Source: an uncultured Rhodospirillales bacterium
GTDB taxonomy: Bacteria; Pseudomonadota; Alphaproteobacteria; Acetobacterales; Acetobacteraceae
Assembly: GCA_903904805.1 (NCBI GenBank)
Contig: CAIVDX010000571.1
Coordinates: 1 to 5,682 of the forward strand
Length of the DNA: 5,682 bases
Reading direction: 5' to 3'
Part shown: positions 1 to 5,682 of the stretch, in pieces
How positions within the stretch are numbered: the first letter of the stretch is position 1
Layout: each line of letters opens with the position of its first letter
Notes under the pieces: generated by a model
What the model was told of the DNA's origin: nothing
Database searches by the model: none
The model's input: only the letters and a program-made list of their open reading frames with translations
Translations under genes and position numbers: made by a program

Positions 1-325
1 CTCGTGCCTGATGCTGGCGGTGCAGGCCGATGGCGCTGAGATCACCACCATCGAGGGGATCGCCGACATTGATGGCCCCTATGAGGGTGGGCTGCACCCG
101 CTGCAGGAGGCATTCCGCGAGTTCCATGGCCTGCAATGCGGGTTCTGCACGCCGGGAATGCTCACCACCCTGATCGAATTGCTGCGCGACAATCCCGATC
201 CGTCGGAGGAGGAGGTGCGCATCGCGATCTCGGGCAACCTGTGTCGGTGCACCGGCTATCAGGGCATCGTTGACGCCGCGCTTGCGACGGCGAAACGTCT
301 GCGCGAGGCGCCGGCAACGGTATGA
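1..325 (+). CDS. Molybdenum hydroxylase [2Fe-2S] small subunit (CoxS/XdhA-like), 5' end missing
   Basis: This is the iron-sulfur subunit of a xanthine dehydrogenase-family enzyme. It passes electrons from the molybdenum centre of the large subunit towards an FAD subunit or another acceptor in the cytoplasm. The frame is open from base 2, giving 107 visible residues. The family is usually about 150-170 residues, so roughly the first 50 (most of the N-terminal plant-ferredoxin-type cluster domain) lie outside the window. The Cys at visible residue 2 (SCLMLAVQ) matches the last ligand of that first cluster. The C-terminal all-helical [2Fe-2S] domain is complete: CGFCTPGM at visible residues 46-53 and CRCTGY at 81-86 supply its four Cys ligands. 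An internal ATG at base 11 is not the true start, because the homology continues upstream of it. The stop overlaps the start of the large-subunit gene as ATGA, implying translational coupling. Family assignment is firm; the substrate is unknown. Confidence 0.95.
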   Translation, partial: SCLMLAVQADGAEITTIEGIADIDGPYEGGLHPLQEAFREFHGLQCGFCTPGMLTTLIELLRDNPDPSEEEVRIAISGNLCRCTGYQGIVDAALATAKRLREAPATV

Positions 326-2661
326 GCACGCAGATCGGTGCGCGTCTGAAGCGGCTCGAGGATGGGCCGCTGCTGCGCGGTCTTGGCCGCTTTCTGGACG
401 ACATTCCTGCCGAGGGCGCCCTGCATGCGGCCTTCCTGCGCAGCCCCCATCCCAACGCGAAGATCGTCGGGATCGACAAGTCCGCCGCGCTCGCGCTGAA
501 GGGTGTGGTCGGGGTGATCACGCTCGATGACCTGCGCCCGCACATGGCGCGCACCCGCATGCCGTTGGGGTTCCGGTCATCCAAGCTGCCGCCGACAGTC
601 ACCGCCTCGGTGCTGGCTGATGGCGAGGTCGCCTTCGTTGGCCAGGCGATCGCCATTGTCGTTGCCGAGACACGGTATTTGGCGGAGGACGGGGCGGCCC
701 TGCTGGATGTGCAATATGAGACGCGCCCCGCCCTGGTGGATTGCCGCGACGCGCTGAAGCCCAATCCTCCACGGGTGCGCGATGATCACCCCGATCCGGT
801 GGTTGGCCGCTTCGAGGTCGGCTACGGCGATGTGGATGGCGCGTTCGCCGGCGCCGCATGCGTTGTGCATGAGGAACTTTGGCAGCATCGCGGTGGCGCG
901 CACCCGATCGAACTGCGCGGCATTCTCGCGCGCTATGACCGCGCCGAGGATACAATCACCGTCTGGTCATCCACCCAGATGCCGCATGAGCTGTTCTATA
1001 TGGCGAGCGAGGTTCTTGGCCTGGACGAGAACATGCTCAAGCTCGCCACGCCCGATGTGGGCGGCGGGTTTGGTGCGAAATATGCCGTCTATCCCGAGGA
1101 ACTCGCCATCATCGCCGCTGCGCGCCTGCTCAAGCGCGACGTGAAATGGGTGGAGGACAGGCGCGAGCATTTCATTGGCTCGATCCAGGAACGCGACCAG
1201 TATTGGGACATCGAACTGGCGCTGGATGGCAATGGCAAGATCCGCGGCGTGCGGGGCAGCATGATCCATGATCAGGGTGCCTACACGATGCAGGATGTGA
1301 ATGTCGCCTACAATGCCGCGACGTCGTTGCCCGGGCCGTATGTCGTGCCGAGCTACAAGCTTGCCGTGGTTGCAGCTCAGACCAACAAGACACCTGTTCT
1401 GACGGTGCGCGGCGCGGGCTATCCGCAGGCCTGTTTCGCCATGGAGCGGCTGATGGATGCGGCCGCGGCCAAGCTGGGCATGGATCGCGCGGCGCTGCGC
1501 CGGCTGAATCTCGTCACCCCCGACAAGATGCCCTATGAAAAGCCGCTGAAGGCGCGCTCGGGTGCAGCGATCTGGTATGATTGCGGTGATTATCCCACCT
1601 GTCAGGATGAACTGTTGGTGGCAGCCGATTGGGACGGATTTCCCGCACGCCTGGAACACGCGAAAGCGGCCGGGCGGTATCGCGGCATCGGCATCGCGCA
1701 TGGCGTGAAGGGCACCGGACGGGGTCCTTTCGAATCCGGCATGGTCCGCATCATGCCGTCGGGTCGCGTGAGCGTGTTCACCGGTGCCGCGGCGATGGGG
1801 CAGGGGCTGGCGACCGCACTCGCCCAGATCTGTGCCGAGCAGCTTGGCATCGAGCCTGACCAGGTCAGCGTTGTTGCCGGTGATACCCGCACGATTCCGC
1901 TGGGCCTGGGTGGCTTCGGCAGCCGCCAGCTGGTGATGGCAGGCTCATCAGTACAGCTCGCCGCCAAGGCGGTGGCGGTGAAGGTGCGCAAGATGGCCTC
2001 CTATCTGATGGAGGCATCGGAGGAGGATCTGGTGCTCACCGACGGTCGCGTGCATGTGGTGGGCACACCGCCACAGGCCGGCAAGTCGCTGGCAGAGATT
2101 GCCAATGTTCTGCGTGGCTCACCCGGCGCGGGCCTGCCCGCCGACATCGAGCCGGGCTGTGACGCCACCTTCAATTTCCGCAGTGATCAGCTGGCTTATG
2201 CCAATGTCTGCCACGTCGCCGAGGTGGAGGTGGACCCGGAGACCGGTGGTGTGGAGATACTCCGCTACACCGCCATGCAGGACAGCGGCATCCTGATCAA
2301 CCCGATGATCGTTGATGGCCAGGTTCACGGCTCGATTGCCCATGGTCTGGGCAATGCGATGTTCGAATGGATGGGCTACGACGCCGAAGGCCAGCCAGTC
2401 ACCACATCGCTCGCCGATCATCTGCTGCCCTCGGCACCGGAAGTGCCGCGAATGGACCTGATCTATCGCCAGACGCCCTCTCCGCTGAACCCGCTGGGGG
2501 CGAAGGGCGTGGGTGAGGTGAGCACGGTGCCGGTGGCTGCGGCGATCATCTCGGCCATCGAGAATGCGCTGGCGCCATTTGGCGCGCATCTCAGCCAGGC
2601 GCCGGTGAGTCCGGCACAGATATTGAAGAGCTTTTCGGGAGGTTCACCATCCGCGCGCTGA
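322..2661 (+). CDS. Molybdopterin-binding large subunit of a xanthine dehydrogenase-family hydroxylase
   Basis: This is the catalytic subunit of a molybdenum hydroxylase, which oxidises a substrate with water-derived oxygen at a Mo-pterin centre. At 779 residues it is the usual length for stand-alone large subunits. The N-terminal hammerhead domain spans about residues 15-125 (GRFLDDI, ADGEVAFVGQAIAIVV), followed by two Mo-cofactor domains. Visible motifs are PIELRG (195-200), STQ with Gln219, VGGGFGAK (246-253), VRGAGYPQ (362-369), MGQG (492-495) and GAKGVGE (726-732). Glu732 matches the conserved catalytic base (bovine XDH Glu1261), and Gln219 matches XDH Gln767 by its spacing of 31 from the GGGFG Phe. 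The form I CO dehydrogenase motif AYRCSFR is absent, with Gly364 in place of its Cys, so CO is very unlikely. Tyr254 and Ala365 fall where xanthine dehydrogenase has Glu802 and Phe914, so a purine substrate is also doubtful. Isoquinoline, nicotinate, aldehyde or acyl-CoA type substrates remain possible. There is no signal peptide, so it is probably cytoplasmic. The ATG overlaps the small-subunit stop. Confidence 0.95.
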   Translation: MSTQIGARLKRLEDGPLLRGLGRFLDDIPAEGALHAAFLRSPHPNAKIVGIDKSAALALKGVVGVITLDDLRPHMARTRMPLGFRSSKLPPTVTASVLADGEVAFVGQAIAIVVAETRYLAEDGAALLDVQYETRPALVDCRDALKPNPPRVRDDHPDPVVGRFEVGYGDVDGAFAGAACVVHEELWQHRGGAHPIELRGILARYDRAEDTITVWSSTQMPHELFYMASEVLGLDENMLKLATPDVGGGFGAKYAVYPEELAIIAAARLLKRDVKWVEDRREHFIGSIQERDQYWDIELALDGNGKIRGVRGSMIHDQGAYTMQDVNVAYNAATSLPGPYVVPSYKLAVVAAQTNKTPVLTVRGAGYPQACFAMERLMDAAAAKLGMDRAALRRLNLVTPDKMPYEKPLKARSGAAIWYDCGDYPTCQDELLVAADWDGFPARLEHAKAAGRYRGIGIAHGVKGTGRGPFESGMVRIMPSGRVSVFTGAAAMGQGLATALAQICAEQLGIEPDQVSVVAGDTRTIPLGLGGFGSRQLVMAGSSVQLAAKAVAVKVRKMASYLMEASEEDLVLTDGRVHVVGTPPQAGKSLAEIANVLRGSPGAGLPADIEPGCDATFNFRSDQLAYANVCHVAEVEVDPETGGVEILRYTAMQDSGILINPMIVDGQVHGSIAHGLGNAMFEWMGYDAEGQPVTTSLADHLLPSAPEVPRMDLIYRQTPSPLNPLGAKGVGEVSTVPVAAAIISAIENALAPFGAHLSQAPVSPAQILKSFSGGSPSAR

Positions 2662-2683
2662 TCGACCACTCGTTCGTGCGCGG
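2651..2683 (+). other. Possible RNA hairpin at the large-subunit stop, before the binding-protein gene
   Basis: CCGCGCGC at 2651-2658 can pair with GTGCGCGG at 2676-2683, giving 8 pairs including one G-U, around a 17-base loop. The stem starts just inside the large-subunit reading frame, its loop holds most of the stop codon, and it ends five bases before the AAGGGG ribosome-binding site of the next gene. No U-run follows, so it is not a factor-independent terminator. It might mark an mRNA processing or stability boundary, which is common where a binding-protein gene needs more product than its neighbours. A chance pairing in GC-rich DNA is a real alternative. Confidence 0.3.
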
Positions 2684-2687
2684 CAAC

Positions 2688-2693
2688 AAGGGG
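2688..2693 (+). promoter_or_regulatory. Ribosome-binding site that favours the ATG at 2703
   Basis: AAGGGG lies 9 bases before the ATG at 2703, a good Shine-Dalgarno match and spacing. It abuts the ATG at 2694 with no spacer, which makes that start unlikely. It lies downstream of the GTG at 2676, which has no recognisable site of its own. Confidence 0.6.
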
Positions 2694-2702
2694 ATGTTCA
2701 AG

Positions 2703-3674
2703 ATGCGGGGTCTGATCGCTTCGGTCGTTGCGTGCGTGCTGCTGCTGCCGGCTGCGGGTCGCGCGGCCGATCATCTCAGCATCATGACGGACTGGTCCGC
2801 CTACGGCGCGCATGGCCCGCTGTTCCTCGCCCAGCAGAAAGGCTGGTTCAAGGAGGCCGACCTTGATGTCGAGATCAAGGACGGCAAGGGCTCCACCACC
2901 ACCGCGCAGCTGCTCGGCTCGGGCGCGATCGATGTCGGCTTCATCCAGCTGGCGGTGATGGCGGCGGCGATCGATAAGGGGATGGCGATCACCTCGGTAT
3001 CCTGCTTCGTGCGCGCCGGCGACAATGGCGTGATGGTGCCCGTGGACAGCCCGATCAAGGAACCGAAAGACCTGATCGGCAAGCGCATCGCCTATCCGCT
3101 GGGCGGCGGCTCGGCGGCAATGATGGAAGCGTTCTTCGGCATCGCCAAGCTCAGCAAATCCGACATGAACCTGGTGGGTGTCGATAGCTCCGCGCTCGCC
3201 TCGACCTATGTGTCCGGCAATGTTGACGCCGCCATCACCACCGTTGCCTATCTGGCGCCGATGATTGGCGACAAACGCCCGTCGCGCGCGCTTCCCTATT
3301 CCGCGATCGGTTTGCGCGTTCCCAGCTTTGGGCTTGCGGTCCGCAAGGAAGACATCACCGCGCGTGCGACAATGCTCGCCAAGCTGGTGCCGATCCTGAA
3401 CAAGGCCTGGGTGTATACCGTGGATGGCCACGTGGCCGAAGCGGTGGATGCCATCGTTGCAGGCCGGCCCGGCGAGAAGCTCGATCGTAAGGTGATGACG
3501 GAGCAGCTGGAGGGCTATCTGAAGCTGCTCGATACGCCGGCCACCGCGGGCCATCCGATGGGCTGGCAGGCCGCAAGCGACTGGGACGACGCGGCGAAAT
3601 CACTTGCCAGCTCAGGCATGATCAAGACCGCCCAGCCCGCCGCCGTCTACTTCACCAACCAGTTCATGCCGTGA
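2703..3674 (+). CDS. ABC transporter periplasmic substrate-binding protein, NitT/TauT (NMT1/SsuA-like) family
   Basis: This protein captures a small organic solute in the periplasm and delivers it to the permease encoded downstream. From the ATG at 2703 it has 323 residues, normal for the family. Residues 1-21 form a Sec signal peptide: Arg2, a hydrophobic core (LIASVVACVLLLP), then a likely cut after GRA21, leaving ADHLSIM as the mature start. The mature part shows the usual two-lobe pattern: TDWSAYGAHGPLFLAQQKGW (29-48) with the strand-helix start, DGKGS (60-64), GSGAIDVGF (72-80) and the second-lobe entry LIGKRIAYPLGGG (124-136). These resemble binding proteins for pyrimidines, sulfonates, taurine or aromatic acids, and the ligand cannot be told from sequence. 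Longer starts exist at GTG 2676 and ATG 2694, but 2703 has the best ribosome-binding site and a clean signal peptide. The stop overlaps the ATPase start as GTGA. Family is firm, start moderately so. Confidence 0.92.
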   Translation: MRGLIASVVACVLLLPAAGRAADHLSIMTDWSAYGAHGPLFLAQQKGWFKEADLDVEIKDGKGSTTTAQLLGSGAIDVGFIQLAVMAAAIDKGMAITSVSCFVRAGDNGVMVPVDSPIKEPKDLIGKRIAYPLGGGSAAMMEAFFGIAKLSKSDMNLVGVDSSALASTYVSGNVDAAITTVAYLAPMIGDKRPSRALPYSAIGLRVPSFGLAVRKEDITARATMLAKLVPILNKAWVYTVDGHVAEAVDAIVAGRPGEKLDRKVMTEQLEGYLKLLDTPATAGHPMGWQAASDWDDAAKSLASSGMIKTAQPAAVYFTNQFMP

Positions 3675-4468
3675 CGGCTACCGCTGTCGCCCTGCGCGAC
3701 GTCGCCAAAACCTATGCCGGCAAGGGCGCGCCGTTCCAGGCATTGGCGAATGTCTCACTCGACATCGCGCCGGGGTCCTTTGTCTCACTGCTCGGTCCCA
3801 GCGGCTGCGGAAAAAGCACCCTGCTGCGCTGCATCGCCGGGCTCGATCATCCCACCGGTGGTGCGATCGAGGTCGATGGCGGGCCGGTGAACGCGCCCCC
3901 GCCTGGCATGGGCATCGTCTTTCAACGCGACGTTCTGCTCGACTGGCTGACAGTCATTCGCAACGTTCTGCTGCCCGCTGAAATTCGTCGCAGCGACACC
4001 GATGTTGCCAAACGACGGGCCGCGGAGCTCCTCAATCTGATCGGTCTCGAAGGCTTCGAGCACCGCCACCCGTGGGAACTTTCCGGCGGCATGCGCCAGC
4101 GCGTGGCGATCTGCCGCGCGTTGCTGCTTGATCCCTCACTGCTGCTGATGGACGAGCCCTTTGGCGCGCTCGATGCGATGACACGCGACGAACTGAATCT
4201 CGAGTTGCAGAGGCTGTGGCTGCAAACCGGTCAAACCGTGGTGTTCGTCACCCACTCGATCCCCGAGGCGGTGTTTCTTTCCGATCGCATTGTGGTGATG
4301 TCGCGCTCGCCTGGCCGGGTGGTGGAGGTGATCGACATCGATCTGCCGCGCCCGCGCCCGCTATCGGTGCGCGAGAGCCCGGTATTCGGCGCGCATGTTG
4401 CGCATATCAGGGGAATTTTCGAGGGCTTCGGGATGCTGCGTGGGCGGCATAATCGCGATGACGAATGA
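3671..4468 (+). CDS. ABC transporter ATP-binding protein, NitT/TauT (SsuB/TauB-like) family
   Basis: This is the cytoplasmic ATPase that powers the importer made with the genes on either side. It has 265 residues and every nucleotide-binding motif is intact: Walker A GPSGCGKST (42-50), Q-loop Gln85 in VFQRD, signature LSGGMRQR (137-144), Walker B with D-loop LLLMDEPFGALD (157-168, catalytic Glu162) and the switch His195 in VTHS. The segment after the Q-loop (DVLLDWLTVIRNVLLP) is typical of the sulfonate/taurine/nitrate-type ATPases, as is the tail with SRSPGRVVEVIDIDLPRPRP. Translation starts at a GTG that overlaps the binding-protein stop (GTGA). No clear ribosome-binding site precedes it, so initiation is probably by coupling to the upstream gene. 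The C-terminal end overlaps the permease start by 11 bases. Function as an ATPase is firm; substrate specificity depends on the partners. Confidence 0.96.
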   Translation: MTATAVALRDVAKTYAGKGAPFQALANVSLDIAPGSFVSLLGPSGCGKSTLLRCIAGLDHPTGGAIEVDGGPVNAPPPGMGIVFQRDVLLDWLTVIRNVLLPAEIRRSDTDVAKRRAAELLNLIGLEGFEHRHPWELSGGMRQRVAICRALLLDPSLLLMDEPFGALDAMTRDELNLELQRLWLQTGQTVVFVTHSIPEAVFLSDRIVVMSRSPGRVVEVIDIDLPRPRPLSVRESPVFGAHVAHIRGIFEGFGMLRGRHNRDDE

Positions 4469-5231
4469 ATGGATGCATCGTCTGCGCGTCTGGGGCGTGC
4501 TGATCGGCTTCTTTGCGCTGTGGCAGTTCGGCGTGATGGCCTTCCACCCGCCCGCCTATCTGCTGCCGACGCCCTCGGCGATCGTCACCGAATTCCTCGA
4601 TGACCCCCTCTGGTATCTCAATCATTCCATGATCACCGTGGGCGCCACCCTGGCCGGCTTCGCCTTTGCGCTGGTGATCGGCGCGCTTGCGGCCGTTGGC
4701 ATCGTGTTCTCGCGCCTGTTGGAAAGCACCTTGTTCACCCTGCTGGTCACTCTGAACTCTGTGCCGAAGATCGCGCTGGCGCCGCTCTTCATCATCTGGA
4801 TGGGCACGGGTGCCGCCTCGAAAATCGCGATTTCCTTCCTGATCGCGTTGTTTGCCATCGTGGTGGACGCGGTGCTTGGCCTGCGGTCCGTGGATCCCGA
4901 CGCTGTCGATCTGTTTGCGGCGATGGGCGGCACGCGGTTGCAGACATTGTGGCGTCTGCGCATGCCCAATGCGCTGCCATACCTGTTCTCCGGCATGAAG
5001 GTTGCGATCTCGCTCGCTTTGGTTGGCGCGATTGCCGGCGAGTTTGTGGCCTCCGAGCAGGGGCTTGGCCATGTTATCCTGCAGGCGGAAGGGTCGTTCG
5101 AGACAACGCGCGTGTTCGTCGCCATCGTGCTGCTCGGCCTGTTCGGAACATTGCTGTTCTACGCGGTGGAGTGGGCCGAACAGTTGGCCTGTCCCTGGCA
5201 TGTCAGCATCCGCGGCAAGGGCCGCGCCTGA
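4458..5231 (+). CDS. ABC transporter permease, NitT/TauT (SsuC/TauC-like) family
   Basis: This inner-membrane protein forms the translocation path of the importer, probably as a homodimer. From the ATG at 4458 it has 257 residues, the usual size. About six membrane segments can be seen, near residues 11-29, 59-84, 91-115, 121-141, 177-197 and 218-238. The signature PPAYLLPTPSAI (31-42) follows the first one, as in SsuC/TauC. The cytoplasmic coupling (EAA) loop is DLFAAMGGTRLQTLWRL (151-167) followed by MPNALP (169-174), with Asp151 in the place of the EAA Glu and the conserved Gly157. The frame is open further upstream to an ATG at 4395, but that would overlap the ATPase by 74 bases and add a non-family N-terminus. 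ATG 4473 is another possible start. The ribosome-binding site is weak (GGGCGG upstream), so coupling to the ATPase gene is likely. Confidence 0.94.
   Translation: MTNEWMHRLRVWGVLIGFFALWQFGVMAFHPPAYLLPTPSAIVTEFLDDPLWYLNHSMITVGATLAGFAFALVIGALAAVGIVFSRLLESTLFTLLVTLNSVPKIALAPLFIIWMGTGAASKIAISFLIALFAIVVDAVLGLRSVDPDAVDLFAAMGGTRLQTLWRLRMPNALPYLFSGMKVAISLALVGAIAGEFVASEQGLGHVILQAEGSFETTRVFVAIVLLGLFGTLLFYAVEWAEQLACPWHVSIRGKGRA
5217..5221 (+). promoter_or_regulatory. Ribosome-binding site for the CMD-family gene
   Basis: AAGGG lies 9 bases before the ATG at 5231, inside the end of the permease gene. It selects 5231 over a second in-frame ATG at 5240, which would be 18 bases away. Confidence 0.55.
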
Positions 5232-5682
5232 TGGCCCGGATGACATTGCCGCTGGTTGAGGCAATGAATATCGGGCAGCGCGCGGTCTTCGACGAGGCTG
5301 TCGGCGGCATTCGTGGCCGCGCTCCCGCACCGCTCGCCGCCTGGATCCGCAATCCCGAACTTGCCCGCCGCGCGCAGAAGCTTGGCGAGGCAATGCGCTA
5401 CGGCACGTCGCTTGATCCCGCACTCTCAGAACTTGCCATCCTGGTCACCGCGCGGCATTGGACATCGCATTATGAATGGAGCGTGCATAAGGCGGCTGCG
5501 CTGAAAGCGGGTCTGCCGCCATCGGTGATCGCGGCAATTGCCGCACGCATGCCGCCCCCTTTCGACGAGCCCAGGCAGGCGATGGTGTTCGAGGTCAGCA
5601 CAACACTGCTCGACAGCAAGCAGCTGCCGCAGGCGCTGTATGACCGCGCAATCGCGACCCTCGGCGAGGCAGGTCTTGTCGA
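5231..5682 (+). CDS. Carboxymuconolactone decarboxylase (CMD)-family protein, 3' end missing
   Basis: The frame is open from the ATG at 5231 to the right edge with no stop, giving 150 residues. The first base of the ATG is the last base of the permease stop (TGATG), so the gene belongs to the same operon. The protein is mainly helical. It carries APAPLAAWIRNPELARRAQK (31-50), then SELAILVTARHWTSHYEWSV (66-85) and HKAAALKAGLPP (86-97). Glu67, the YEW at 81-83 and His86 are the recognisable core of the AhpD-like/CMD fold. The CxxC pair of AhpD-type peroxidase partners is absent, so a thiol redox role is unlikely. True gamma-carboxymuconolactone decarboxylase (PcaC) acts in protocatechuate breakdown, but this branch with YEWxxH is broad and mostly uncharacterised. 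A lactone- or acid-processing step after the molybdenum hydroxylase is only an inference from position. Family membership is fairly sure, reaction unknown. Confidence 0.85.
   Translation, partial: MARMTLPLVEAMNIGQRAVFDEAVGGIRGRAPAPLAAWIRNPELARRAQKLGEAMRYGTSLDPALSELAILVTARHWTSHYEWSVHKAAALKAGLPPSVIAAIAARMPPPFDEPRQAMVFEVSTTLLDSKQLPQALYDRAIATLGEAGLV

Noticed and set aside
967..1701. Minus-strand open frame (244 codons) inside the large-subunit gene
   Set aside because: It is fully contained in a conserved gene with continuous catalytic motifs, and its own translation has no recognisable features.
322..2661. Carbon monoxide dehydrogenase large subunit (coxL)
   Set aside because: The AYRCSFR active-site loop with its Cu-binding Cys is absent (VRGAGY instead), so only the broader family can be named.
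2613..2702. Open reading upstream of the binding-protein start in the same frame, overlapping the large-subunit tail
   Set aside because: The stretch reads as plausible protein, but it has no good start codon with a ribosome-binding site. The large-subunit frame runs through a normal family C-terminus here, so it is likely chance.
2724..2735. VVAC in the binding-protein signal peptide as a lipobox
   Set aside because: The sequence fits the loose lipobox pattern, but the Cys at residue 11 sits in the middle of the hydrophobic core, with LLLPAAG after it. A normal signal peptidase I site after residue 21 explains the segment better.
2463..3554. Long minus-strand open frame (363 codons) across the large-subunit end and the binding-protein gene
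   Set aside because: It lies opposite two well-supported genes in GC-rich DNA, where the reverse frame is often free of stops. Its translation is rich in His, Arg and Gly and shows no recognisable domain.
4395..4457. Upstream extension of the permease to ATG 4395
   Set aside because: It would overlap the ATPase by 74 bases. The added residues are a frame-shifted reading of the ATPase tail with no family resemblance.
4407..5423. Long minus-strand open frame (338 codons) opposite the permease
   Set aside because: Its translation is highly Arg/Gln/His-rich with no family motif, and it mirrors codons of a clear membrane protein. It is a shadow frame.

Overview
This window reads as one compact, fully plus-strand piece of a catabolic operon from a GC-rich bacterium. 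The codon usage (strong G/C preference at third positions), tight gene overlaps and protein style fit a proteobacterium, most likely an alphaproteobacterium. That placement is inference, because no marker gene is present.

Layout. (1) Positions 1-325: the 3' part of a [2Fe-2S] small subunit of a xanthine dehydrogenase/CO dehydrogenase-like molybdenum hydroxylase. (2) 322-2661: the complete molybdopterin-binding large subunit, overlapping the first gene by ATGA. (3) 2703-3674: a secreted NitT/TauT-type (NMT1/SsuA-like) substrate-binding protein. It follows a 41-base gap, the only gap in the window. (4) 3671-4468: the transporter ATPase, overlapping by GTGA. (5) 4458-5231: the transporter permease, overlapping by 11 bases. 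(6) 5231 to the right edge: the 5' part of a carboxymuconolactone decarboxylase (CMD)-family protein, overlapping by one base. There is no room for internal promoters except in the short gap before gene 3. No RNA genes, mobile elements, CRISPR arrays or factor-independent terminators were seen. The operon continues past both edges.

How the genes may work together. The ABC transporter would bring a small organic molecule from the periplasm into the cytoplasm, the molybdenum enzyme would hydroxylate or oxidise it, and the CMD-family protein may act on a later intermediate. The substrate cannot be read from the sequence. The large subunit lacks the active-site Cys of form I CO dehydrogenase. It also lacks the Glu and Phe that position purines in xanthine dehydrogenase, so CO and xanthine are unlikely substrates. 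No FAD (medium) subunit is visible, so it must lie upstream, lie elsewhere, or be replaced by another electron acceptor.

Nothing here is clearly a new class of system. The most useful leads are the gene combination, the non-canonical active-site motif of the large subunit, and a possible hairpin plus start-codon question in the single intergenic gap.
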